DNA of 64,000 nucleotides from a virus: IMG/VR virus record IMGVR_UViG_3300025137_000014, positions 1 through 64,000 of that record. One strand, given 5' to 3'. The position numbers and the translations under genes were made by a program. Positions 1 to 7,372 of this stretch are shown piece after piece. How positions within the stretch are numbered: the first letter of the stretch is position 1; every line of letters starts with the position of its first letter. Below the pieces are notes generated by a model that did no database searches, was not told the origin of the DNA, and was given only the letters and a program-made list of their open reading frames with translations.

Positions 1-117
1 AAAGGTGATATCTTAAAAGCCGCTGGATGGCAGGCTCCTGCTCTCAATGCCGCAAGAGGTAATATCTTTGACGATGATTACACTATACAATGGACAGGTC
101 CTCTTTACTTGAACTAA
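1..117 (+). CDS. C-terminal end of an unknown phage protein (partial)
   Basis: The frame is open from the first base to the TAA at 115-117 and gives 38 residues ending in GPLYLN. The segment is rich in Asp, Trp and Gly. I do not recognise the family, and the start lies outside the window. It is followed by more than 300 bases without a convincing gene, so it is probably the last gene of its transcript. Confidence 0.6.
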   Translation, partial: KGDILKAAGWQAPALNAARGNIFDDDYTIQWTGPLYLN

Positions 118-336
118 GGTTTGAGTATACGACTGTGACGAGTTTTGAGGGTTGCCCTTGGTTTTTACGTCATTAAATGAATAAAACCCACAGTTCGGGT
201 AGCTTAAACCTAGGCTGGGATACGTAGGGTATCAGGCAATTAAGCAACACTGTAGAGAACGGTGACGGGAGGCCTTTGGCCTCCCTGATCCACTACGGTT
301 CCACCTCCATAATAGAACAAAACTAGAACATCCTGT
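118..336 (+). other. Structured non-coding region
   Basis: No convincing ORF lies between the partial gene and the first early promoter. The stretch is more GC-rich than its surroundings and holds several hairpins: ACCC/GGGT around 187-200, GATAC/GTATC around 219-233, and a perfect 8-bp stem with a TTT loop at 267-285 (GGGAGGCC/GGCCTCCC). The last has no T-run, so it is not a simple terminator. A structured RNA (leader, sRNA or tmRNA-like) is possible, but I could not match it to a known class. Confidence 0.4.
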
Positions 337-364
337 GGTAGTTTAGTGTTAAACTACCTTTATT
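337..364 (+). terminator. Rho-independent terminator
   Basis: A perfect 9-bp stem (GGTAGTTTA/TAAACTACC) with a GTGT loop spans 337-358 and is followed by TTTATT. It ends just before the first early promoter and separates the two transcription units. Confidence 0.65.
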
Positions 365-380
365 ATCCTTGTGGAAAAAC

Positions 381-408
381 TTGACAATATAGAGAATCAT
401 GCTATTAT
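381..408 (+). promoter_or_regulatory. Early sigma70-like promoter with GANTC spacer
   Basis: TTGACA at 381-386, a 16-base spacer and TATTAT at 403-408. The spacer contains GAATC four bases before the -10 box. It drives the small early genes from 441. Initiation near 415 rules out the ATG at 417 as a start with a normal leader. Confidence 0.85.
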
Positions 409-440
409 AATACTATATGATAAAGAAAGAGAGAGAAAAT

Positions 441-656
441 ATGACAGTGAAAACACTAGAACAAGCCTTTGCTGATGCGGTAGTTAACCCAGAGAACATT
501 AAGGCTAACGGTAACATCGACTGGAACTATGTTGATGCTGACTGTTATATGGATATGGCAAATGCTAATGATGGTATTACAGTTGATAGTACCAAGTATA
601 TGGAACAATTTAATGCGTTGGCTGACGCTTATTTAAGCCAGAAAGTGAGTATATAA
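441..656 (+). CDS. Small early protein, unknown function
   Basis: 71 residues. The ATG at 441 is chosen because it follows the purine-rich GAGAGA Shine-Dalgarno, whereas the upstream in-frame ATG at 417 falls on the expected transcription start. The protein is acidic with no membrane segment. It has the NIDWNYVD-type centre that I associate with small hypothetical proteins of marine T4-like phages. Its stop overlaps the next start (TAATG). It is first in an early operon that runs to 1741. Function unknown. Confidence 0.75.
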   Translation: MTVKTLEQAFADAVVNPENIKANGNIDWNYVDADCYMDMANANDGITVDSTKYMEQFNALADAYLSQKVSI

Positions 657-862
657 TGAGTAAAACAGGAGCATGGATCATGGACCTAGAAGAACAATTC
701 TGGGACAAGTGTGTTGACTTTATAAAGAACAATGAAGACGTTTCACTAGCACAAGCAGAAGCGATTGAGTATGCAAAGGATAACCTTTCACACATCGAAG
801 AAGATATCATAGAAGATACTGTTTCCGAAATGTGGAACGACTATTGGGTAAACTATTCATGA
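656..862 (+). CDS. Small acidic early protein, unknown function
   Basis: 68 residues, strongly acidic, predicted mainly helical, ending in the aromatic stretch WNDYWVNYS. It overlaps both neighbours by a few bases, so it is translationally coupled in the early operon from promoter 381-408. No catalytic motif is visible. Not recognised. Confidence 0.7.
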   Translation: MSKTGAWIMDLEEQFWDKCVDFIKNNEDVSLAQAEAIEYAKDNLSHIEEDIIEDTVSEMWNDYWVNYS

Positions 863-1032
863 GTACGTTTATGGGTGTTGCAGGTTTAGTCTGCTTAGTA
901 TTAGGTGTTGGGTGTATCGACGGTGGTTATAACGGTGTCCCGATGAATGATAACTGGATTGGTTTCGGGTTGTTTTCCGTTACTGGTATCCTACTTATGT
1001 TTGGTTGTTTAGCTACACAAGAGAGTGATTAA
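859..1032 (+). CDS. Small membrane protein, two hydrophobic segments
   Basis: 57 residues. The start at 859 uses an ATGA overlap with the previous stop. An upstream in-frame ATG at 832 would add residues lying within the preceding gene. Two hydrophobic helices (about residues 3-21 and 36-52) flank a short polar loop with GGYNGVPMND. It is probably an inner-membrane micro-protein of the early region. Function unknown. Confidence 0.7.
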   Translation: MSTFMGVAGLVCLVLGVGCIDGGYNGVPMNDNWIGFGLFSVTGILLMFGCLATQESD

Positions 1033-1250
1033 TGGGACCGTTCGACTTTAATAAACAATGGGAACGTGCTGATGCACTTAAGCAGTTCATACACCGTCTC
1101 CCTAAAGATATAGACCCGAACTATAGGGCTATGTGGGAACAGAAGCTACAGAACATAGCATGGGACCCAAAGACTTATTACGATAGATACAAATTGATAT
1201 ATTATATTAACGACCACAAAGCAACAATACAATGGAGAGAGAATGCATAA
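1032..1250 (+). CDS. Small early protein, unknown function
   Basis: 72 residues, rich in Trp and Tyr, soluble. It starts at an ATG overlapping the previous stop (TTAATG), preceded by AGAGAG. It overlaps the next gene by 8 bases. Not recognised. The position says early, host-takeover type. Confidence 0.7.
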   Translation: MGPFDFNKQWERADALKQFIHRLPKDIDPNYRAMWEQKLQNIAWDPKTYYDRYKLIYYINDHKATIQWRENA

Positions 1251-1593
1251 AGATATAGGTAAGCAGAAGTTCAGAGTAAAGACCCATTACGTCACATGGG
1301 TAGAGTACGATGTCGTAGCTAACTCTAAAGAGGAAGCAGAAGAAGCCGTACTAGAGAACGGTGGCATAGAGAAGGTCCACTATAGAGAAGGGTATCATAA
1401 GGATGAACCTGTTGAGGTCTATGCACAAGACTGGAACTCAGACTATAGCGGTAGCTTATATACAACTAACAAGATAGCAGAGTGTATACCCTATGAAGAC
1501 TCAGACGGTGTAGACTATGACGATTACAATTGGAGTACAGATGAATGGGAATGGAAGAAAGAACACAACGGGACGACTAAAGAAGAAGTCTAA
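1243..1593 (+). CDS. Early protein, unknown function
   Basis: 116 residues. It starts inside the end of the preceding gene, after a strong GGAGAGAG Shine-Dalgarno. The N-terminal 45 residues read as an alternating beta strand followed by the pattern ANSKEEAEEAVLENGG, resembling small beta-alpha domains found in many T4-like phage hypotheticals. The C-terminal third is acidic and aromatic (DYDDYNW). Function unknown. Confidence 0.7.
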   Translation: MHKDIGKQKFRVKTHYVTWVEYDVVANSKEEAEEAVLENGGIEKVHYREGYHKDEPVEVYAQDWNSDYSGSLYTTNKIAECIPYEDSDGVDYDDYNWSTDEWEWKKEHNGTTKEEV

Positions 1594-1741
1594 GTTAACA
1601 GACGTATGGGAAGCACCTGATGGTACACACGTGTCTATAGCAGACATGGACTATCTACTAGAGTGTAACAAGACTAAGGCTAGTGAATGGTTAGAAGGGT
1701 ATCGTAAGTGGAAGCGGACACAGGTACAGGACAAACCCTAA
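1541..1741 (+). CDS. Small basic protein, overlapping frame
   Basis: 66 residues from ATG 1541, in a different frame from the gene ending at 1593, so 53 bases are shared. The N-terminus is very basic (MNGNGRKN...RLKKKSK). The rest (WEAPDGTHVSIADMDYLLECNK) looks like a folded small domain, so the unique part at least is probably coding. The exact start is uncertain, and a later non-ATG start is possible. Last gene of the first early operon. Confidence 0.5.
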   Translation: MNGNGRKNTTGRLKKKSKLTDVWEAPDGTHVSIADMDYLLECNKTKASEWLEGYRKWKRTQVQDKP

Positions 1742-1849
1742 TTGATAGTGCCACGGGTTTTTCCTGGCAACGGTGGCAAATAAAATAAAAACACAATTCC
1801 GGAACTTTTGTATATATAGCGGAAGGTGGCTTGGCCTTAAGGTGGCGTT

Positions 1850-1868
1850 TGGTCGCAGACCATTTTTT
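1850..1868 (+). terminator. Rho-independent terminator
   Basis: TGGTC-GCA-GACCA stem followed by TTTTTT. It lies in the 287-base gap between the early operon ending at 1741 and the start at 2029. The rest of the gap shows only a CCCTATAGGG palindrome near 1952-1961 and the next promoter. Confidence 0.55.
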
Positions 1869-1970
1869 GCTTCTGTTTCTGTATAGGGAACCACTTTTCC
1901 ACACTGGATACTATCCCAAAAAAATTACAGAATATTTTTATTAAACCCTTTCCCTATAGGGCTCCAAAAC

Positions 1971-1999
1971 TTGACAAGTGAGTGAGAATCATGTATACT
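1971..1999 (+). promoter_or_regulatory. Early sigma70-like promoter with GANTC spacer
   Basis: TTGACA 1971-1976, a 17-base spacer, TATACT 1994-1999. GAATC lies in the spacer three bases from the -10 box. Confidence 0.85.
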
Positions 2000-2028
2000 A
2001 TGTATATCTTAATTAAGGAATGTCCCCT

Positions 2029-2358
2029 ATGATTGTCTCTAATATCTCTAGCTATATCTCTACTAAGTCAACCGCTTTTGCTACTACTATGTATGATAAC
2101 TTCTTATCTAAGCATGATTTAGAACCCGACACTGAATTTGTAAACTTCAAGCATGACTATCTAGTGATTGAACCAGGATTAACTCATTTAGACTTTGCAG
2201 ATTGCTTAACTGAACATGAGTATCGTGAACACGTTAAGACGTATGAAGATGATGCGTTTATGTGTGTACCCTTTCACCCACATAGTCAGTTAGCTATTCT
2301 ACATCACAATAATATGATTGCTGATGAGATATATAATAATCCAAAATACTATCAATAA
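2029..2358 (+). CDS. Early protein, unknown function
   Basis: 109 residues. ATG 2029 is chosen because AAGGA sits 9 bases upstream, while ATG 2020 directly abuts the AAGGA and could not use it. The sequence is mixed alpha-beta with a His-rich C-terminus (PFHPHSQLAILHHNN). A single-gene unit between promoters 1971-1999 and 2363-2390. Not recognised. Confidence 0.7.
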   Translation: MIVSNISSYISTKSTAFATTMYDNFLSKHDLEPDTEFVNFKHDYLVIEPGLTHLDFADCLTEHEYREHVKTYEDDAFMCVPFHPHSQLAILHHNNMIADEIYNNPKYYQ

Positions 2359-2362
2359 AAAC

Positions 2363-2390
2363 TTGACAAATACCGAATCAATGTTATATT
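2363..2390 (+). promoter_or_regulatory. Early sigma70-like promoter with GANTC spacer
   Basis: TTGACA 2363-2368, a 16-base spacer containing GAATC, TATATT 2385-2390. It starts five bases after the stop of the preceding gene. Confidence 0.85.
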
Positions 2391-2420
2391 AATTAAGTAA
2401 TGAGAGAAAGGTTTAACTCA

Positions 2421-2510
2421 ATGAGAATATATGGTATGGCTATAGCATTATATAACTTTCGTATAGCAAGAGAAAAGCGAATTATCGAACTACTAAGGAG
2501 TGTAGAATAA
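2421..2510 (+). CDS. 29-residue early micro-protein
   Basis: ATG 2421 after GAGAGAAAGG, first ORF downstream of promoter 2363-2390. It encodes a short amphipathic, Arg-rich peptide (...NFRIAREKRIIELLRSVE). Its TAA overlaps the ATG of the next gene (TAATG), the coupling seen throughout this region, and AAGGAG inside it serves the next gene. Function unknown; it may act mainly as a leader peptide. Confidence 0.55.
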   Translation: MRIYGMAIALYNFRIAREKRIIELLRSVE

Positions 2511-2890
2511 TGTGGGTATGTGAGAATTTAAGTTCAGTAGTTGATAAGCTAGATGAAAGTATTCCGCTAGAGGGTCAAGTTCATTCAGTTAATAAGAATA
2601 AACGACTAGAGCGACTACGTAAAGCAGGGAATGTAGTGCATGATATATTCAATAACGGATTATGTAATAGGGGTCGGGAACTACGTGTTCTAGGCTTACG
2701 TAAGGATGATTTACCATTACCTGAATATCGTTATGGGTATTATCATGAAGGTCGATGGGATCGAATTCGTGAGATAGTATCACCGATTATGGAACAGATT
2801 ATCCTTGATGCGGCTGTAGAACAGAATATCTCACTAGAGTTGATACCAGATAGTTCAACAGGTCGTTTCGAATTGTCGGTGGTTCAATAA
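2510..2890 (+). CDS. Early protein, unknown function
   Basis: 126 residues, starting at an ATG overlapping the previous stop, with AAGGAG upstream. Basic helical middle (NKNKRLERLRKAGN) and a soluble C-terminal half. No catalytic motif seen. Coupled to the next micro-gene by TAATG. Not recognised. Confidence 0.7.
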   Translation: MWVCENLSSVVDKLDESIPLEGQVHSVNKNKRLERLRKAGNVVHDIFNNGLCNRGRELRVLGLRKDDLPLPEYRYGYYHEGRWDRIREIVSPIMEQIILDAAVEQNISLELIPDSSTGRFELSVVQ

Positions 2891-2973
2891 TGTGGTTCTG
2901 GAGTTTGATAGGGTACACAGTGTTATTCGCCGGTGTATGGATGTTAGGAGAGTGGTTAGCACATGTATTCTAA
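2890..2973 (+). CDS. 27-residue single-pass membrane micro-protein
   Basis: ATG 2890 overlaps the preceding stop. The peptide MWFWSLIGYTVLFAGVWMLG... is one hydrophobic helix ending EWLAHVF. The overlap arrangement and composition support translation. It could be a membrane-acting early peptide (for example superinfection exclusion or host membrane modulation), but that is inference. Confidence 0.55.
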   Translation: MWFWSLIGYTVLFAGVWMLGEWLAHVF

Positions 2974-3082
2974 GGTGATTGCCAAATTTATACGTGGGTA
3001 TGGGTATCTACAATATTGTTGTGGTAGATATAAGATGATGAAATTAGTTAAACGTGAACTACGGAGGACAAGACAACAATAA
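2963..3082 (+). CDS. 39-residue basic micro-protein
   Basis: ATG 2963 lies inside the end of the membrane micro-gene with GGAGAG 13-18 bases upstream. The product is strongly basic (KLVKRELRRTRQQ C-terminus) with a CC pair and several Tyr. It could bind nucleic acid. Tentative because of its length and the 11-base overlap. Confidence 0.4.
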   Translation: MYSKVIAKFIRGYGYLQYCCGRYKMMKLVKRELRRTRQQ

Positions 3083-3089
3083 ATTATAT

Positions 3090-3203
3090 ATGCAGTTATT
3101 ACAAGATTTAAAAATTTTCCGAAAGAAAAAGAGTTTCCGCGACGCCTTTTTCGGAGAAGACAAGCGACTTAAACAAACTAACAGAGAGGTAGTAAATGAG
3201 TAA
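3090..3203 (+). CDS. 37-residue basic micro-protein
   Basis: An open frame from ATG 3090 to TAA 3201-3203 that overlaps the next start by 8 bases, the spacing typical of this operon. The product is Lys- and Phe-rich (FRKKKSFRDAFFGEDKR). No strong ribosome site precedes it. Tentative. Confidence 0.4.
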   Translation: MQLLQDLKIFRKKKSFRDAFFGEDKRLKQTNREVVNE

Positions 3204-3507
3204 CTTAAAAATGCAAGACAGGTACGAAAGAAACGAAGAGGACGATTACGGTCCATCATATAAACAAATGAAGATGTTCCTACAGTTTTCTAAGATAGAA
3301 GACTCACAAGGGAACCCTAAGCCACTTACGTCAGTTCTAACTGATGATAACAAACGTGTACGTGTAACACTTGAACAAGCACGTAAGATGAAAGCACTAG
3401 AGCAAACTATTGAAAAGCCGTTCGACAAGCAACACTTTGCCGATACCATTCAATACGAGAAAGGGCTACGTGCTTGGTTGAAATCTCCTGTACTGGAAAT
3501 GTTGTAA
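3196..3507 (+). CDS. Early protein, unknown function
   Basis: 103 residues with GAGAGGTAGTAA before ATG 3196. Charged and helical, no membrane segment. The central LTDDNKRVRVTLEQARKMKALEQ suggests a short beta hairpin followed by a helix. Last gene of the unit from promoter 2363-2390, just before promoter 3511-3538. Not recognised. Confidence 0.7.
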   Translation: MSNLKMQDRYERNEEDDYGPSYKQMKMFLQFSKIEDSQGNPKPLTSVLTDDNKRVRVTLEQARKMKALEQTIEKPFDKQHFADTIQYEKGLRAWLKSPVLEML

Positions 3508-3510
3508 AAC

Positions 3511-3538
3511 TTGACAGAATAGAGAATCATGTTATACT
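3511..3538 (+). promoter_or_regulatory. Early sigma70-like promoter with GANTC spacer
   Basis: TTGACA 3511-3516, a 16-base spacer with GAATC four bases from TATACT 3533-3538. Begins 4 bases after the upstream stop. Confidence 0.85.
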
Positions 3539-3571
3539 GTAAGTATAGTTAATTAAAGAGAGGTTAATAAA

Positions 3572-3865
3572 ATGAATAAAGAATTAGAAAATGCAATTAT
3601 CGCCCTAGGGCGTATTAAGTCTTCTGGTGACTTATCAGTACTAGCAGACCATTTTCGTAGACACCAAACATATCTAGGCAAGCAAAATAGTGCAGGTCTT
3701 AAGATTGGTGATACAATCGAATGGGAGTATCGTGGGGTACTCAAGCAAGGCGTTATTACTAAGAACAATCGTTCAACAGTAGATGTATCTAACGCAGGTA
3801 ATAACCCAATCTTTCGAGGTAATACTCGACTACATAAATCAATGATAACACGAAAGGTAGCTTAG
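3572..3865 (+). CDS. Small protein with SH3/KOW-like beta domain
   Basis: 97 residues with AGAGAGG upstream. A helical N-terminus (1-35) is followed by GDTIEWEYRGVLKQGVITKNNRSTVDV, the strand-turn-strand pattern of a small SH3- or KOW-like barrel. Similar two-part proteins occur widely in marine T4-like phages with no assigned role. RNA or protein binding is plausible, inferred from the fold pattern only. Confidence 0.65.
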   Translation: MNKELENAIIALGRIKSSGDLSVLADHFRRHQTYLGKQNSAGLKIGDTIEWEYRGVLKQGVITKNNRSTVDVSNAGNNPIFRGNTRLHKSMITRKVA

Positions 3866-3866
3866 A

Positions 3867-4169
3867 ATGACTAATCTATATATGTTAGACCACGTAGATG
3901 GTAACTTTAACGGAGACAATATGTCTGATAACATCATTGTTGACCATCAATTTGGTGACACTGATGGAATGAGTATCAGTACTGTTGACTTCTCAACTGT
4001 CAAAGTAATGAATGTAGAAGGCATCGATTGGACTGATGCTCCTAAATTCTGTGATGCTTATATTAGTGAGGCTGAAATCGATGGCGTAGAAGCCACTGAT
4101 GAACAGTTGGAAGAGATTAATAATAACGGTGAGTTCCTGCTTGATGCAGTGTACGACTATATCTATTAA
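3867..4169 (+). CDS. Acidic early protein, unknown function
   Basis: 100 residues, very acidic, with AAGG upstream and a one-base gap from the previous gene. Asp/Asn-rich N-terminus and helical C-terminus (ATDEQLEEINNNGEFLLDAVYDYIY). DNA mimicry is conceivable from the charge but unsupported otherwise. Coupled to the next gene by TAATG. Confidence 0.7.
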   Translation: MTNLYMLDHVDGNFNGDNMSDNIIVDHQFGDTDGMSISTVDFSTVKVMNVEGIDWTDAPKFCDAYISEAEIDGVEATDEQLEEINNNGEFLLDAVYDYIY

Positions 4170-4330
4170 TGGAATCGCTTCAAGTATTTTGGGAAACACT
4201 TCAACCCTTAATCATTACCGGGATAACTGTTGGTGTTGTACTAGCAGTTATAGTCGGCTCTATTAAATTCGGTTGGCGATATGCGCCCTGGATTGTTCTA
4301 TTAGGACTAATAATTTTATTCCTAAACTAA
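4169..4330 (+). CDS. 53-residue membrane protein
   Basis: ATG 4169 overlaps the previous stop. Two hydrophobic segments (about residues 14-31 and 39-52) are separated by KFGWRYAP. It is probably a small inner-membrane protein with both ends on the same side. Function unknown. Confidence 0.6.
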   Translation: MESLQVFWETLQPLIITGITVGVVLAVIVGSIKFGWRYAPWIVLLGLIILFLN

Positions 4331-4346
4331 ATAGCGAGGTATGAAA

Positions 4347-4820
4347 ATGATAATTCGAAATATATTCGTAGGGATCCTGCTACTTACTGTGTGGGGTTTA
4401 ATTATATCTGGTACGGTCTCAATGGCTAACGCACAGATGGTAGACAATGCACCTATGGATTTAAACCCAACAGAAAAACCAGATGTAGAGTTAACTCCTG
4501 ATGGTCCAGACACAGTTGAAGTTAAACTACTTTGTCGTTTTGTGGGTACATTAGAATTTGCAACGGCTATGTACATACTTCCAAAACTTGGACGTGCAAG
4601 TATCAAGCCATTAACAGACAAATATTCGGCACTACCTTGGGTACCAGTACATCTACAACCAAGCAATGACGGTACTGAATATCGTTTATGGTTACAGTTA
4701 GATGGTGGCTTTATGGTATTTGCAGTTAATAGGCAAACTCTAGCCTATTCAGTTTTACAATCAATCGATATGGGCGGCAGACAACTGTATACAGGCGGTG
4801 AATGTCAGATTGTAAAATAA
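4347..4820 (+). CDS. Exported protein, unknown function
   Basis: 157 residues from ATG 4347, which has GAGG seven bases upstream; ATG 4341 is too close to that site. The N-terminus is a clear signal peptide with a hydrophobic core and likely cleavage after SMANA (about residue 29). The mature part has an acidic Pro-rich linker (DLNPTEKPDVELTPDGPD) and then a beta-rich domain of about 100 residues. No lipobox. Probably periplasmic. Not recognised. Confidence 0.7.
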   Translation: MIIRNIFVGILLLTVWGLIISGTVSMANAQMVDNAPMDLNPTEKPDVELTPDGPDTVEVKLLCRFVGTLEFATAMYILPKLGRASIKPLTDKYSALPWVPVHLQPSNDGTEYRLWLQLDGGFMVFAVNRQTLAYSVLQSIDMGGRQLYTGGECQIVK

Positions 4821-4829
4821 ATATAGTAT

Positions 4830-5048
4830 ATGAAGATAATATACAATAATCAACTAATAGACGTAGACGAGTTAAGTGGAATAATGACCGAAGATGAACT
4901 TATACACTTAATAGAAGTATTTGGATTTCCTGGTTGGGCATCACCGGGTTTCTATCGTTGTGTAGAATTAGGTTTTATTGAAGAAGGTCTTGATGAATGG
5001 GATTACATTCATGCTTATATAGAACGTGACCCGGCTACTCTACATTAA
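4830..5048 (+). CDS. Small acidic protein, unknown function
   Basis: 72 residues, helical and acidic, with a GFPGWASPGF turn. The ribosome site is weak. The last 4 bases overlap the stop of the convergent SGNH gene, and the transcript probably ends at the terminator at 5104-5131 inside that gene. Not recognised. Confidence 0.65.
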   Translation: MKIIYNNQLIDVDELSGIMTEDELIHLIEVFGFPGWASPGFYRCVELGFIEEGLDEWDYIHAYIERDPATLH

Positions 5049-6049
5049 AAGTTACGTTGTAAAGTTTTAGCAAACCCACGATTAATCTCAGAACCCCAAT
5101 GCGGAGCCCAGAACTTTGGGTCTCTTTTTTTATAATTGCTGATATCTCTAGCACAACACTTGTTAATGTAAAACCATTTTGCTTTTTCAGTTAGACTATC
5201 AAAGTCTCCTGTAGTAAACCACTTATCGAATTGTGATTTAAAGTCTCCGGGTATTGTAACATTAGCTTTGTCAAATATAGAACCAGTACTTGGATTATAC
5301 ATATCACTCATAGATATCTCAGCAAGAGGTATTTTACGTTCTCTGCATATCAATTTGATTGCAACACGGTATTGATTAATTAAGTAGATGCTATGTGGGT
5401 TATCTAAGCATAGACTTTTACTTAACTTAGGATGAACTTCATTTAGTTTACGTGTAAACCATTCGCCCTCATAGTTAAAACTAATCTTATCTTCACTAAG
5501 TCTTAAATCATGTCTTAGCCATTTTTCCGCTTCATATGGCTCTCTAGTATCTCCGTAACGCCAGACAGATGTATGTCTAACAGTATTAGGCCACATAATT
5601 GCTATACCCTTACAAGTGTCATATGTATTTAAAAAATTTAAGATATTATTATATGTGGTAGTAATAGAACCACCTTCTGCACCATAATTTAAACATGGGA
5701 AACCTGTGTATGTCTTTAGAAAATAAGGCACAGTTTCTTCAACATGATTGCCTGCACCGAAAACGTGAGAACAACCAAACACTGCAACTGAACGTGCTAC
5801 ATTTTGTTGGTCAGTATCAATTTCTCTAAACCCTATATCATTATAGTAATACTCTATTGGCTTTTTGGATACATGATAAGTCCAACTTTCACCTATTGCA
5901 TCAGAACTTTCTAAGTGATTTGACTTTTCATAGTCATTCATATATTGTTTTGTAACTTTAAAATCACCATTTGCCATCCAATCTATTCCTAGATTTTGTA
6001 TTGTGATAGGATCATCAAAGTTTAAACCTATTTTAATTTCTCTGGGCAT
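5045..6049 (-). CDS. SGNH/GDSL-hydrolase-like protein
   Basis: 334 residues. About 90-100 residues in, a strand leads into FGCSHVFGAG, the block I nucleophile motif of SGNH hydrolases. Next come NYGAEGGSITTTYNN (block II-like glycine) and WPNTVRHT (block III-like Asn). Near the C-terminus is APHWGSEINRGFA, the expected position of the catalytic His. No signal peptide. SGNH enzymes typically add or remove acyl groups on sugars or lipids; the substrate here is unknown. It is paralogous to the next gene upstream and overlaps it by 17 bases. It could also be a non-catalytic structural relative. Confidence 0.6.
   Translation of the reverse strand: MPREIKIGLNFDDPITIQNLGIDWMANGDFKVTKQYMNDYEKSNHLESSDAIGESWTYHVSKKPIEYYYNDIGFREIDTDQQNVARSVAVFGCSHVFGAGNHVEETVPYFLKTYTGFPCLNYGAEGGSITTTYNNILNFLNTYDTCKGIAIMWPNTVRHTSVWRYGDTREPYEAEKWLRHDLRLSEDKISFNYEGEWFTRKLNEVHPKLSKSLCLDNPHSIYLINQYRVAIKLICRERKIPLAEISMSDMYNPSTGSIFDKANVTIPGDFKSQFDKWFTTGDFDSLTEKAKWFYINKCCARDISNYKKRDPKFWAPHWGSEINRGFAKTLQRNF
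5104..5131 (+). terminator. Terminator nested in the opposing gene
   Basis: GAGCCCA pairs with TGGG(T)CTC around a short loop and is followed by seven T on the plus strand. It lies 56 bases after the plus-strand stop, inside the C-terminal coding region of the convergent gene. Confidence 0.6.
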
Positions 6050-7301
6050 ATAATTCTAACCATTTTTTTATATAGATTTTATTAGTAACTTCACCCCAAT
6101 GTCCACCTTGAGGCCCGTTCTTATCTGTATAAGATACTACGTCCCTACATTTGACACGATTTATAATATACAACTGTTCTTTACTAAGAGTACCATCTGG
6201 ATTATTATAGTCTGACCACTTCTTATCATTACTTTCCATACAACCTAGTACTATATCCTTATATACTTCTGGTACACATTCACTTAAAACAAATGGGTTC
6301 TCAGGGTTAACATCCTCAGTCCACATCCAGGCTGGCCAGTCTGCACGTAACTCGTAAACTCTTTCATCGCCCATGATAGCATGAATGGTTTCTTGTGCAA
6401 GTGTTCGTCTATAATACATTTCAGGGTTTGGAAGAAAGTCGTGTTGGTGTACTAGTAAATGTTCCCACATTTTATTTGGACCAATATGGTCTCGGTAGTT
6501 TTTAGGTGTGCATTGTCCCGGCAACAAATCGGCTCTGTGCCAAACAGAATCAGAATACGAACCCTCTGCATCATATCCTTCTCGTTGATAACCTACGTTC
6601 TTTGTAAACCTATAAGGGTAAGTCCATAGAACAAATATACCTTTTGGTTTACCATATTTTCTACATAGATGAACAAAATTATGCATGATAGTATCATTGC
6701 CAGTTCCACCTACGGATAAATTAATTACTGGTGCATTTAATTTTACTGATAGATTTTCTCCCATCGTTTCATTCATATACTGACCTATGCCAAATGTATG
6801 TGAGCAACCTGTAATGACATAACTATTCTTCCAATCTACATCATCAAAGTCAGTATCACATCTAAATCCTTGTTTGTTAAGACGATATTCAATAGGTACA
6901 TTATAATATTTCCACTGTTCTCCGATATGCTTTTTCATGTTTTCAGTTTTATCATCTGAATCATGTCCCATGAATCCAGTAGTCCAATAAGGTTTGCCTT
7001 TAGAGAAATGTTGCGACCATTTTAAAGGAGTAGCAGGTACTCCTGAATGGGCATCAAATCCTGGATTGCTATTAGTCATGCCCATTGGATCATTCGACTT
7101 ATTAGGAAATATATATTCAGATGGATGTGTAGTATTAACAGAACTTCTCCACCCTAAATCAAACTGATCCATTGGGGTATCGTTAACACCGTCCCAATTA
7201 TTAATTCTCATATATTCCCATGGTAGTTTACCCTTCTTTTCGGTCCACTTATCTTTTTCTTTTTCTACTAACTGTTTTCTTTTTTTATAGAATTCTGACA
7301 T
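6033..7301 (-). CDS. SGNH/GDSL-hydrolase-like protein
   Basis: 422 residues. The N-terminal 150 residues are Trp- and Asp-rich and unlike known domains. The core has YVITGCSHTFGIG (nucleophile Ser), LSVGGTGNDTIMHN (block II) and a C-terminal GGHWGEVTNK (catalytic His candidate). It looks like a longer paralogue of the gene at 5045-6049, and both are read as a pair. The two-gene unit stands alone between plus-strand blocks and may use a weak late promoter at 7342-7349. A role in modifying a glycan made by the accessory clusters is inference. Confidence 0.6.
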   Translation of the reverse strand: MSEFYKKRKQLVEKEKDKWTEKKGKLPWEYMRINNWDGVNDTPMDQFDLGWRSSVNTTHPSEYIFPNKSNDPMGMTNSNPGFDAHSGVPATPLKWSQHFSKGKPYWTTGFMGHDSDDKTENMKKHIGEQWKYYNVPIEYRLNKQGFRCDTDFDDVDWKNSYVITGCSHTFGIGQYMNETMGENLSVKLNAPVINLSVGGTGNDTIMHNFVHLCRKYGKPKGIFVLWTYPYRFTKNVGYQREGYDAEGSYSDSVWHRADLLPGQCTPKNYRDHIGPNKMWEHLLVHQHDFLPNPEMYYRRTLAQETIHAIMGDERVYELRADWPAWMWTEDVNPENPFVLSECVPEVYKDIVLGCMESNDKKWSDYNNPDGTLSKEQLYIINRVKCRDVVSYTDKNGPQGGHWGEVTNKIYIKKWLELYAQRN

Positions 7302-7311
7302 TACTAAATCC

Positions 7312-7340
7312 TTGACAAATTATACGAATCATACTATAAT
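7312..7340 (+). promoter_or_regulatory. Early sigma70-like promoter with GANTC spacer
   Basis: TTGACA 7312-7317, a 17-base spacer with GAATC, perfect TATAAT 7335-7340. It serves the PTH2-like gene at 7373 and lies within the 71-base divergent gap. Confidence 0.85.
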
Positions 7341-7341
7341 G

Positions 7342-7349
7342 TATTTATG
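7342..7349 (-). promoter_or_regulatory. Possible late promoter (CATAAATA)
   Basis: Minus-strand CATAAATA about 40 bases before the start at 7301. It is one base off the GATAAATA seen elsewhere and further from its gene than the others. It overlaps the start region of the divergent early promoter. Confidence 0.35.
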
Positions 7350-7372
7350 TTCGTAGTTAAAAAGGAATCTAA

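Noticed and set aside
118-330. tmRNA or tRNA in the non-coding stretch
   Set aside because: GGTTCCACCTCCA near 297-309 hinted at a T-arm, but no matching acceptor or cloverleaf and no plausible tag frame could be formed.
4814-4824. AATAAATA before 4830 as a late promoter
   Set aside because: It is too close to the ATG (about 7 bases) to leave a leader, and the first base differs from the GATAAATA sites.
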